The notes below the pieces were generated by a model. The model searched no databases. It had not been told where the DNA came from and was given only the letters and a program-made list of their open reading frames with translations. Both the position numbers and the translations under genes were made by a program. A stretch of 64,000 nt of DNA from contig JAGOBH010000003.1 in the NCBI GenBank assembly GCA_017983495.1, positions 248,001 through 312,000 on the forward strand, read 5' to 3'. This stretch comes from Pyrinomonadaceae bacterium (lineage in GTDB: Bacteria > Acidobacteriota > Blastocatellia > Pyrinomonadales > Pyrinomonadaceae). Shown here piece after piece: positions 44,915 to 52,056 of this stretch (its first letter is position 1; the number at the start of each line of letters is the position of its first letter).

Positions 44915-44961
44915 AAAGATTCATACTATTTCCTACTTAGTCGGAAATAGTGGGAATCTTT
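44915..44961. repeat. 19-bp palindrome with 9-base loop
   Basis: AAAGATTCATACTATTTCC (44915-44933) pairs with GGAAATAGTGGGAATCTTT (44943-44961), 17 of 19 bases. There is no U tract. It could be an RNA hairpin or a remnant of a mobile element end. Confidence 0.75.
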
Positions 44962-45202
44962 CCTACCGCCCAAATACGTTAACTGTTGTTATAACTGTGG
45001 TTAGAGTAATTTCACGTTTCTGTCCCGCTGTCCCAACAAGTTCCCACATGTCGCGGGCGGAACCCGCCAGAAGTCGTAAATTGGCTTTTTACTTATCTTT
45101 TGTCCTTTCGATTGTCAAAGATCGTTGTTCGTAACAACCATTGTATCATCGGTGTCAACTGTGGCGGTGAATGTTAGATTTTGCGAGATGAAGTTCTCTA
45201 TT

Positions 45203-45908
45203 GCGGCTGTGCCGCTCTATTTGCGGAAAAGCTATGCTTTTCCGGCATCTATCCTTAGAATTTCTGCGGCTACGCCGCCGGTCGCCATTTGATATGTTTG
45301 TGGTCGGTTATTAGCGGTTCGTTCTCTAACGATCGTCCATGCCATTGTCGCCAGCTCGAAAACATATATTCGTCCGGATGCTCCACCAAACCTGCTCGAA
45401 CCGGATTGAGATGAATATAATTGACCTTTTGCATCAAGGCATCTTCGCCCGTTATCCGAAGAGCGTTCGGATGATGTTCATAAACGGAATGCTTATGGTT
45501 CTTGCCGCGGTCTTGTATACGGAGTTTCGCAAGCGAACTTTCGTGCCCGTTCACTTTTAGATAATTTATCAGGCGTTTTGCGGAAACTCCGTTTAGGTAA
45601 CGTAGCACTTCTCTCATTTCGCGGGCATTGTCTGTCAACACGTGCGTGTGTTCGAGCATTATTACATAAGCGAATATCATTATTCCGGCGGATGTCCTCG
45701 CTTCATCGAATGCATCACAGATGATCTGTTTAATTTCGTCTAGTCGGAATATAGGCAGGCGATGATGGGCGACCGAGGTCAAGTAATAAGCTGGAGTATC
45801 TCTTGAAACTTGAAACATCCGGTTGTAAGCGGCGGCGTAGCCGCAGGAGTTAAGGGGGAGACAATCGGAAAAGCACAGCTTTTCCGCAAATAGAGCGGCA
45901 CAGCCGCC
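45203..45908. mobile_element. Y1-transposase element with inverted three-hairpin modules
   Basis: An about 706-bp unit. Left module 45203-45280 and right module 45829-45908 are inverted copies of about 78 bp. Each has GCGGCTGTGCCGC, then a stem around GCGGAAAAGCTATGCTTTTCCG (shown in full as two halves: CGGAAAAGC and GCTTTTCCG), then GCGGCTACGCCGC. In the right module, base changes keep these stems. A Y1 transposase gene on the minus strand fills the middle. Three hairpins per end is different from the single end hairpin of standard IS200/IS605 elements. Confidence 0.8.
45270..45818 (-). CDS. Y1 (HUH) REP-associated-type transposase
   Basis: About 182 residues of a RAYT-like tyrosine HUH transposase. 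HUH pair is in MLEHTHVLTDN, and the catalytic Tyr region is KVNYIHLNPVRAGLVEHP. A long, probably helical stretch carries LRYLNGVSAKRLINYLK. The open frame continues upstream to 45935, but those residues (GGCAALFAEKLCFS) are translated from the hairpin module, so I prefer the ATG at 45818; no ribosome site is seen. The C-terminus (KWRPAA) also reads into the left hairpin module. If made, it would cut and join single-stranded DNA at these hairpins. Confidence 0.82.
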   Translation of the reverse strand: MFQVSRDTPAYYLTSVAHHRLPIFRLDEIKQIICDAFDEARTSAGIMIFAYVIMLEHTHVLTDNAREMREVLRYLNGVSAKRLINYLKVNGHESSLAKLRIQDRGKNHKHSVYEHHPNALRITGEDALMQKVNYIHLNPVRAGLVEHPDEYMFSSWRQWHGRSLENEPLITDHKHIKWRPAA

Positions 45909-46020
45909 AAAGCAATTGATATTTCTACAACACAAATATGACGATCAAAGAACTTGACCAGTATATTTCAAAGTACATTCGAACGAAAAGCCCCATTCCA
46001 ACGAACGATCCACGAACGCA

Positions 46021-46228
46021 AAATCTATTGACATCGATAACGTACTCTTCCACAATAGCCACATCATGCCATACGCCTCCGAGCGATATTCAGGAGACAC
46101 GATCGTCTCTAACCGCGCCGTATTGGGAGATGGGGCATTTGACGGTTTTTCAAGAACACTGAACGGTAAGGCTCCGGGCACAGAATCCCAACATCGCATG
46201 TCTCGCCCCATTTCTTACGGAGGGATCA
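46021..46228 (+). other. Possible remnant of an unknown coding region
   Basis: Bases 45909-46228 hold no convincing gene. One plus-strand frame at about 46021-46228 reads sensibly (IDNVLFHNSHIMPYASERYS, then GDTIVSNRAVLGDG) without a start that fits, and I do not recognise it. It may be a fragment left by insertion of the neighbouring Y1 element, or chance. Confidence 0.25.
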
Positions 46229-46846
46229 GTGAAGATAGTAAAACTCAAATCTGTGAGAATATTCGTACTTGCTGCAGCAATGGCAGCCGGGATTGTTAGT
46301 TGTGGTTCAGAAGATCCGACCTCGACAGGATCTCGCTCTATTGCCAGCGCCCAGAACACTCCATCGCCTACTCCACAGGCGATTAAGCGGCCTGACGGCG
46401 GCACGACTTTCCTGCGGTCGGATGGCTGGCCGGTTCCATTTTTTGGTGAAGCGGAAAGGGAGGAGTTCGATACATCGATCACGACGTCCGATGGGCGAAG
46501 CGTAAAGGTCCACCGCACGGTCATTAAAACAGATCCGCTCTCCCTGTATATCGACAATCCCCTCTATCTGATGGGTATCGGCCTTGAGAGGGTTCGGTTA
46601 AACGAGGTAAAGGAATATCGCACGGCGGCTGGTGCTTTCTGTTATAGGTTTCAAGTGAACGACGCTTATGTCGATGAGGCCACAAACAAGGTTATAACTC
46701 GTGGCTTCCTATACTCCTACTCATATTATGACGAGGACGGCGATGGTGTGTTCGAGTCACTTGTCATTAGCGAAAAAGACCTCAACGGGTTAAAAGGGTT
46801 CCAGAATGAACCCCATCTTCCAAAATGGTCCACTTTGTCCAGATAA
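46229..46846 (+). CDS. Putative lipoprotein of unknown function
   Basis: A 205-residue lipoprotein. The signal sequence VRIFVLAAAMAAGIVSCG ends in a lipobox (IVSC), so it should be lipid-anchored at the cell envelope. A TPSPTPQ linker follows. The mature region (about 50-205) contains FLRSDGWPVPFFG, KVHRTVIKTDPLSLYID and an EF-hand-like acidic loop YYDEDGDGVFESL (about 170), typical of a calcium-binding DxDxDG loop. GTG at 46229 is chosen because GGAGGGATCA sits six bases upstream. No operon partner is near. Confidence 0.75.
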   Translation: MKIVKLKSVRIFVLAAAMAAGIVSCGSEDPTSTGSRSIASAQNTPSPTPQAIKRPDGGTTFLRSDGWPVPFFGEAEREEFDTSITTSDGRSVKVHRTVIKTDPLSLYIDNPLYLMGIGLERVRLNEVKEYRTAAGAFCYRFQVNDAYVDEATNKVITRGFLYSYSYYDEDGDGVFESLVISEKDLNGLKGFQNEPHLPKWSTLSR

Positions 46847-47418
46847 CGGAGAATGCGGGGTCATCTATGAAGTTACCCCATGATGTCAAGCGCACTTCGA
46901 TCTGCACACGGTTGAAAGTGTGAGATTGGGTTGCTGACTGGGTTTCTGACAATGGAATAGACCTGCCTCCTTTTGTTATTTGGTTAAAGTTCTTTCAATC
47001 CCGCTTGAGACCGGGGCGGACCTGATTTTACAAAGACGGTTTCTCGAGGCATCGGGTTAGGATCGGTATCGACGGACAACGAACTCGCTCATCGACAGCC
47101 GAAACCGTTCTGACATTGCACGCCGGAGTTGATCGTGGATCAGTGGTCGGTGGTCAGTGGTCGGTGGTTGGGATCGTGATCGAGAAGCGCGGTTTTCCGA
47201 ATCTGACTCCACTTTTGGGGTTCTTGCGAGACGTGAGATGCGGGATGTTCTGTTAAGCGATAAAAACACTTTCTTTTTTTTGAAAATTCCCATAAAATCT
47301 TGGGGTACTCGAAGCAACTCTTTTGCGGAGGTCGGTCATCATAGCAGCGGACAGAATTTCACAATCCGACGACAAGTATTCCGGTAGCGGTTTTTCCGCT
47401 GATCTTTTAGGAGTAACT
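46847..47418. other. Long intergenic region upstream of the sigma factor gene
   Basis: A 572-bp gap. It holds a GGGGT/ACCCC imperfect hairpin near 46858-46880, a 14-bp tandem repeat at 47141-47168 (listed) and an AT-rich stretch at about 47256-47302 (CACTTTCTTTTTTTTGAAAA) that probably belongs to the sigma-gene promoter. No further gene was supported. Confidence 0.4.
47141..47168. repeat. Tandem 14-bp repeat CAGTGGTCGGTGGT
   Basis: Two exact copies of CAGTGGTCGGTGGT (47141-47154 and 47155-47168), flanked by further partial GGTCAGTGG units. Simple tandem repeat in a non-coding gap. Confidence 0.8.
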
Positions 47419-48093
47419 ATGGACTCTGCCTCTGTGGCGATCGAACGCGACATCGCCTTTGGGTTTGAGGAAGCGGCTGAGCTTTCTCAGATCGGTTTAG
47501 TTGCGCCTGAGGTTGGCGTAACGACAGATGTTGCTCCATTCGACGCGGATACGCCCGATCTCGAACTGTGCCGGTTGGCGACGGGCGGCAACATTGCCGC
47601 TTTCGAACTGCTTTACCAAAAATATCATCGGCGGACGTACAGTCTGTGTTTGCGTATGACCAGCAGCCAGACCGAGGCTGAGGATCTGACGCAAGAGGTG
47701 TTCATACAGCTTTTCCGCAAGATCGGCAGTTTTCGCGGCGATTCGGCGTTTTCGACGTGGCTGCACCGTCTGACGGTCAATCAGGTGCTGATGCATTTCC
47801 GCCGGCGGAGCGTAAAGAACGAACGCACGTCCGAGGACGGCGAGATGCCGGAGCAGATGGTCGCCGGTTCGTCCAATCCGAACAAGATGCAGGTGGTCGA
47901 CCGCATTGCGTTGAAAAACGCGATCGCCGAACTGCCAAACGGCTACCGCAATGTGTTCGTGCTGCACGACGTCGAGGGATTTGAACACGAAGAAGTCGCC
48001 CGGATGATGGGCATCTCGGTCGGCACCTCGAAATCGCAGCTGCACAAAGCGAGGCTAAAATTGCGTGGCTTGCTGATCAAGCAAAAAGATTAA
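47419..48093 (+). CDS. ECF (sigma-70 family) RNA polymerase sigma factor, RpoE-like
   Basis: A 224-residue extracytoplasmic-function sigma factor. Region 2 is [24 protein letters not shown] ([18 protein letters not shown]) with [20 protein letters not shown] and [16 protein letters not shown] (-10 recognition). Region 4 is [20 protein letters not shown] with [20 protein letters not shown] (-35 recognition helix). The first 60 residues are a non-conserved acidic extension. ATG at 47419 has AGGAG six bases upstream, deciding it over ORF extensions to 47323. An anti-sigma gene follows after a terminator. Confidence 0.94.
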   Translation: MDSASVAIERDIAFGFEEAAELSQIGLVAPEVGVTTDVAPFDADTPDLELCRLATGGNIAAFELLYQKYHRRTYSLCLRMTSSQTEAEDLTQEVFIQLFRKIGSFRGDSAFSTWLHRLTVNQVLMHFRRRSVKNERTSEDGEMPEQMVAGSSNPNKMQVVDRIALKNAIAELPNGYRNVFVLHDVEGFEHEEVARMMGISVGTSKSQLHKARLKLRGLLIKQKD

Positions 48094-48112
48094 CAGTAGA
48101 TAATTCAAGGGG

Positions 48113-48148
48113 AACACGGACAAGGCTATCGTTTGTTCGTGTTTTTTT
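48113..48148 (+). terminator. Rho-independent terminator after the sigma factor gene
   Basis: An 11-bp stem with one G-T pair, AACACGGACAA (48113-48123) with TTGTTCGTGTT (48133-48143), a nine-base loop, and a following T tract (GTTTTTTTAT). It separates the sigma and anti-sigma genes, so their messages are at least partly independent or attenuated. Confidence 0.85.
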
Positions 48149-48301
48149 ATGCGGGAAACGCCGGCGCGTGCCGCCCGCATTGAACCGAAAAATATCGTTC
48201 TAAAAGGCAACTATTTGCGGTATTAGGTAATCTACTAAGTAGCGACAAAGATCCGGCGTATAGCTGCGAAAATCAGGCCGGGAAAGAGTTTTTAAATAAT
48301 A

Positions 48302-49024
48302 GTGAATTGCGACGTTTGTAAAGAGTTATTGAGTGTCTTTCTGGACAACGAGCTTGACGAGAGTCAGGCCGTTCTTGTCCGTGAGCACCTCGCCGTTTGT
48401 ACGGACTGTGCGGTGGTCTGCGAGGACCTCTCGTCGATACTCTTTGTCTGCTCGACCGAATCTGCCGACGAGATCGTGCCGCCGAACGCACAGGCTCTGT
48501 GGTGCCGCATTAGCAATACGATCGAGAGCGAGATCAAACCGCCCCCGCCGCAACCTGTCGAACCTCAGCGTGAGGGATTTTGGAGCCTTTCGCTGCCGCA
48601 GCTGGCGTCGGCCGTGTTGTTCATCGCCATTGTCAGCTCACTGTTGACGGTGGTGGCGATACGTAATTACACGACGCCGCGAGCCGATGATTTTACGACG
48701 CGTTCGGCGGCGACGCAGACGACGTTTGAAAAAGTTTTGGCCAAGGTCGGCCTGGTCGACACGCCGCAGCAGGCACGCGAACGACGCATCAGGGAACAGC
48801 AGACGGCGATCTCGTATTGGAACAGCCGTGTTCAGGCACGCCGCGTCCAGTGGGACCGGAACACGCGTGACGCTTTTGACCGCAATTTGCAGGTCATTAA
48901 CGAATCGCTCGATCAATATACGTTGATCCTGCAGCAGGATCCGGAAGATGAACTGTCGGGCGAGATGCTCGATTCGGTAATGTCGGAAAAGATGAACCTG
49001 TTACGGGATTTTTCCGACCTTTAG
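48302..49024 (+). CDS. Anti-sigma factor with zinc-finger (zf-HC2) domain
   Basis: A 240-residue membrane-anchored anti-sigma factor. The ZAS/zf-HC2 motif is at residues 3-42 (CDVCKELLSVFLDNELDE, with HLAVCTDC closing the His-Cys-Cys set). One membrane helix spans about 107-124 (LASAVLFIAIVSSLLTVVAI), and the C-terminal part outside the cytosol is helical (RERRIREQQTAISYWNSRVQ). It would hold the RpoE-like sigma inactive until a signal. GTG at 48302 has no strong ribosome site. Two exported beta-rich genes follow closely. Confidence 0.9.
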   Translation: MNCDVCKELLSVFLDNELDESQAVLVREHLAVCTDCAVVCEDLSSILFVCSTESADEIVPPNAQALWCRISNTIESEIKPPPPQPVEPQREGFWSLSLPQLASAVLFIAIVSSLLTVVAIRNYTTPRADDFTTRSAATQTTFEKVLAKVGLVDTPQQARERRIREQQTAISYWNSRVQARRVQWDRNTRDAFDRNLQVINESLDQYTLILQQDPEDELSGEMLDSVMSEKMNLLRDFSDL

Positions 49025-49033
49025 TTTTTGAAA

Positions 49034-49810
49034 ATGATCTGCCGATCGAAAAATTTGTTTAGTCCGGTATGGGCGGCAAAAACTACGATTCTTCTCTCGA
49101 TGAGCGTAGTTTTTTTCTTTGCGCTTACCGGTACGGTGTCGGCACAGAAAAAATTCTCGAAAACCTATCCCGCCGGACAGAACGTCAAGCTGCAGCTAAT
49201 GAACCGAACCGGGACCGTCACGGTAGAGGGTTGGAATCGAACCGACATAAGCATTACCGCCTCGCTCGAGGCTCCGGCCGCTAACATCGTCCCGCAAAAT
49301 CTGAGCGGTACGATCGTCGTCAATCTCGTCAAGGATAATCAGGGCCGTGCTGAGGTCGGTAACGTCAATTTCGTGATCCGTGTGCCGTACTACGCACAGG
49401 TCGATATCGAGACACGCATCGGCAATCTGAACGTGAGCAGCGTTCGCAGCGGCCTTGTCCGGGCACGCATCTCAAGCGAGGGCGACATTACGCTCACAAA
49501 TATCGGTGCCAATACGGTGTCTGCGGAAAATCTGATCGGCGATATTTTCTTCGACGGTGAGATACAGGACGGCGGAAACTACCGTTTTTCGTCGATGAAG
49601 GGCAACATCAATCTCCGCATTCCGTTCAACTCCAATTTCCGTTTTGTTGCCACCGCGCCGTCGACGCGCAATATTTCACTTGGGGCTTTTTCGGGCAGCA
49701 ATCTCAACTACCTCGGTGACGGACGCCGCGTTGCAGGCCGTATCGGTTCGGGCGCCGGAACGCTCTCGGTCACCAATCAGCAGGGCGGCATCATGTTCAT
49801 TCGGCGATAG
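49034..49810 (+). CDS. Exported beta-repeat protein (DUF4097-like), member 1
   Basis: A 258-residue exported protein. The signal anchor is TTILLSMSVVFFFALTGTVSA. The mature part is beta-helical in style, with strands ending in short turns: NRTGTVTVEGWNRTDISITA, DIETRIGNLNVSSVR, EGDITLTNIGANTVSAENLI and GNINLRIPFNSNF. This pattern matches DUF4097/adhesin-like proteins often placed downstream of zf-HC2 anti-sigma genes. The role is probably envelope-related. ATG at 49034 (TTG 49028 alternative). It follows the anti-sigma gene by 9 bp. Confidence 0.8.
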   Translation: MICRSKNLFSPVWAAKTTILLSMSVVFFFALTGTVSAQKKFSKTYPAGQNVKLQLMNRTGTVTVEGWNRTDISITASLEAPAANIVPQNLSGTIVVNLVKDNQGRAEVGNVNFVIRVPYYAQVDIETRIGNLNVSSVRSGLVRARISSEGDITLTNIGANTVSAENLIGDIFFDGEIQDGGNYRFSSMKGNINLRIPFNSNFRFVATAPSTRNISLGAFSGSNLNYLGDGRRVAGRIGSGAGTLSVTNQQGGIMFIRR

Positions 49811-49890
49811 ATTCATATCGTTCTTTGACCCGGCAACACTGTTAAACGTAATATCGAAAAGGCCGTCCTGGCACATATCGAGGGATCTAA

Positions 49891-50739
49891 ATGAAAAATT
49901 TAAGAGTCATCTATCTGTCTGTAGCCGTAATTGCGATCGCGATCTCGGCGATCTCGTCCTCTGCACAGACGCCGCAGCTGATGAAAAAGACGACGACCAA
50001 GACCGATAAGCTCGATTTTGGTGCCGGCGGGACGATCGCGATCGCGGGAGCACCGTATGGGTCGATCAAGATCGTTGGTTCGTCAAAGAACGAGATCGAG
50101 ATAACCGCCGAGATCGAGGTGCAGGCGGGAAATGCGGCCGACCTCGAGCGTCTGGCCGGCGTCACGACATTTGTCACGCAGGAAAGCAGCGGGCGATATG
50201 GTGTCACAACTGTCGGCACGCAGAACAAACTGGGCGATAAAAAGATATGGAAGAAATTCCCGAAACATCTGATGAATTTGCCGTATCGCGTTGATTATAC
50301 GCTGACCGTTCCGCATTACAGCGACATCGAGATCGACGGCGGCAAAGGTGATCTGACGATCTCCGGCATCGACGGAACGATGCGGATCAACTATCTTGAG
50401 ACGAACGCAAAGCTCGAATTGATCGGCGGCAGCACGACGGCGACGTTTGGCGTCGGCACGGCTGACGTGACGATCGTCTCACGCGGCTGGCGAGGGCGTT
50501 CGGTCGATGTGCAGTTGGGTAAGGGCGATATGACGGCGCATATTCCGTCAGCACTCAGTGCCGAGATCGACGCGACCATTCTGCGGACCGGTAAGATCGA
50601 AAATCTGTTTCCGGGGCTAAAGCCTCGTGTTCGAAAGGTGGAATTTACCGACAAATCGATCGTCGCAAAAGCAGGGAACGGCGGGATACCCGTGAAATTC
50701 TCGGTCGGTGACGGCAACTTAAAATTGATGCCTCAATAG
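49891..50739 (+). CDS. Exported beta-repeat protein (DUF4097-like), member 2
   Basis: A 282-residue exported protein with signal peptide MKNLRVIYLSVAVIAIAISA and cleavage near SSAQT. The mature part again has beta-helix-like strands (DKLDFGAGGTIAIAGAPYGS, DIEIDGGKGDLTISGIDGT and QLGKGDMTAHIPSALSAEID) but differs from the preceding member. Its last residues (LKLMPQ) directly precede a strong terminator, closing the sigma/anti-sigma operon. A role in the stress response run by the sigma factor is inferred from position. Confidence 0.8.
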   Translation: MKNLRVIYLSVAVIAIAISAISSSAQTPQLMKKTTTKTDKLDFGAGGTIAIAGAPYGSIKIVGSSKNEIEITAEIEVQAGNAADLERLAGVTTFVTQESSGRYGVTTVGTQNKLGDKKIWKKFPKHLMNLPYRVDYTLTVPHYSDIEIDGGKGDLTISGIDGTMRINYLETNAKLELIGGSTTATFGVGTADVTIVSRGWRGRSVDVQLGKGDMTAHIPSALSAEIDATILRTGKIENLFPGLKPRVRKVEFTDKSIVAKAGNGGIPVKFSVGDGNLKLMPQ

Positions 50740-50769
50740 TGTCTGAGAGTTCGAATTTTTGGAGCGTTA

Positions 50770-50804
50770 GGTGATAAACTGTCGGGGTTTATCACCTTTA
50801 TTTT
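50770..50804 (+). terminator. Rho-independent terminator closing the anti-sigma operon
   Basis: A perfect 10-bp stem GGTGATAAAC (50770-50779) with GTTTATCACC (50787-50796), loop TGTCGGG, then TTTATTTTTATT. It lies 31 bp after the stop of the second DUF4097-like gene. Confidence 0.9.
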
Positions 50805-50847
50805 TATTACCGAAGATGGCCGTTCGGGCCCACGGTTTTGACACTCT

Positions 50848-51441
50848 ATGACAATTAAATCAGACATTTGGCTCCGCCGAATGGCCGAAGAGCAAGATAT
50901 GATCACGCCGTTTCTGCCGGAACTGCTGCGTGAGGTCAACGGCAACCGCATCATCTCGGCCGGAGCATCGAGCTACGGTTACGACATGCGTCTCGCGGAC
51001 GACGGATTCAGGATATTTTCGTCCGTTTATGGCGACGAGATCGACCCGAAGCGTTTTGATGAGGAATCGTCGCTGATCGAACCGCCCGTGCGTGAGGCAG
51101 AGGACGGAGCGAGATATTATCTGCTGCCGCCGCATCATTACGGTCTGGGCGTGACGGTCGAGACCTTCAAAATGCCGCGAAACGTCACGGGAGTCGCGTT
51201 GGGTAAATCGACCTACGCCCGTGCCGGGCTGCTCGTAAATACAACGCCGCTTGAGGCCGGCTGGACAGGACGCCTGGTGGTCGAGATCGCAAATCTCGCC
51301 AACCTGCCGCTGCGCGTTTACATCAACGAAGGCATCGGCCAGATCCTGTTTTTCGAGTCGGACGAGGATTGTGCCGTTAGTTACAATGACCGGGGCGGCA
51401 AATATCAGGGCCAAACCGGGTTGACCTTTGCCAAGGTGTAA
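50848..51441 (+). CDS. dcd: dCTP deaminase
   Basis: Deaminates dCTP to dUTP (or dUMP when bifunctional) for thymidylate synthesis. The 197-residue trimeric-dUTPase-fold enzyme has GASSYGYDMRLADDGF (about 38), the catalytic region GKSTYARAGLLV (Ser, Arg, about 112-118) and PLEAGWTGRLVVEIAN with the catalytic Glu (about 137). The C-terminal GGKYQGQTGLTFAKV is the nucleotide-closing tail. It is preceded by a terminator, so it has its own promoter. A hairpin follows its stop. Confidence 0.95.
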   Translation: MTIKSDIWLRRMAEEQDMITPFLPELLREVNGNRIISAGASSYGYDMRLADDGFRIFSSVYGDEIDPKRFDEESSLIEPPVREAEDGARYYLLPPHHYGLGVTVETFKMPRNVTGVALGKSTYARAGLLVNTTPLEAGWTGRLVVEIANLANLPLRVYINEGIGQILFFESDEDCAVSYNDRGGKYQGQTGLTFAKV

Positions 51442-51460
51442 GTTCGGAGTTACATGTAGA

Positions 51461-51501
51461 TGGAACCATAAGTTGTCCAGATTGGACAGCGTATGGCTCC
51501 A
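51461..51501. repeat. Imperfect 19-bp hairpin at left edge of the AT-rich island
   Basis: TGGAACCATAAGTTGTCCA (51461-51479) pairs with TGGACAGCGTATGGCTCCA (51483-51501), 16 of 19 bases, with loop GAT. It follows dcd and directly precedes the AT-rich leader of the two-gene island. It may be a terminator for dcd without U tract, or a mobile-element end. Confidence 0.7.
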
Positions 51502-51581
51502 AATTGCATACTCCCTATAATTGTGATCGATCTGTGTTTTTATGAATTGAAGAATAGCTAACTTTAACAAGAGTATTTTTT

Positions 51582-52049
51582 ATGGCAGTAATAAGCTTGA
51601 ACGTAAATGGTAGAACGGTAACGGTTGATGTTGATCCTGCAACACCTCTTTTGTGGGTGCTGAGAGATCACTTAAATCTTGTGGGTACAAAATTTGGCTG
51701 CGGCATCGCACAATGCGGTGCATGTACCGTTCACGTAAATGGCAGCGCCGTACGTTCCTGCGTATTACCTGTTTCATCTGTAAAAAACAATGCCATTGTA
51801 ACCATTGAAGGGTTAAGCGAAACAGGTGATCATCCGCTGCAACAGGCATGGGAAGAACTTGATGTTTCTCAATGTGGTTATTGCCAGGCGGGCCAGATCA
51901 TGAGTGCAGCTGCATTATTAAAACGCAATGCAAAGCCGACAGAAAACGATATTGATAACGCGATGTCGGGAAATATCTGCAGATGCGGAACACAGGTCCG
52001 TATCCGTAAAGCAATCCATTTAGCGGCCAAACAACGAAGCAGTAAATAA
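51582..52049 (+). CDS. Molybdenum hydroxylase small [2Fe-2S] subunit (IorA-like)
   Basis: A 155-residue iron-sulfur subunit of the xanthine dehydrogenase / isoquinoline 1-oxidoreductase family, carrying electrons from the molybdenum centre to an acceptor. The first cluster is CGIAQCGAC (about residues 40-48) with a later Cys in VRSCVLP, the second is QCGYCQAGQ and NICRCGT (about 100-135). Codon use is AT-rich with many AAA, GAA, GCA and TTA codons, unlike genes on either side, and resembles Bacteroidota. The large subunit follows after seven bases. Candidate leader features include TAACTTTAA upstream, which is close to the Bacteroidota -7 box, and no Shine-Dalgarno. Confidence 0.92.
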   Translation: MAVISLNVNGRTVTVDVDPATPLLWVLRDHLNLVGTKFGCGIAQCGACTVHVNGSAVRSCVLPVSSVKNNAIVTIEGLSETGDHPLQQAWEELDVSQCGYCQAGQIMSAAALLKRNAKPTENDIDNAMSGNICRCGTQVRIRKAIHLAAKQRSSK

Positions 52050-52056
52050 ACTAATT

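Larger units (their letters stand above)
44560..45202. other. Long intergenic region rich in palindromic repeats
   Basis: About 640 bp without a gene that I can support. It holds four distinct repeat features, listed separately: GTCCCA direct repeats (44567-44600), a REPIN-like element (44734-44887), a palindrome (44915-44961) and the left module of a Y1 element from 45203. Near 45020-45075 there are further TGTCCC copies and a short GCGGGC/GCCCGC hairpin. No promoter for a downstream plus-strand gene is evident. Confidence 0.6.

Noticed and set aside
45909..46228. Small open frames next to the Y1 element at 45938-46162 and 46066-46299
   Set aside because: No ribosome site or recognisable family; only a low-confidence remnant entry is kept.
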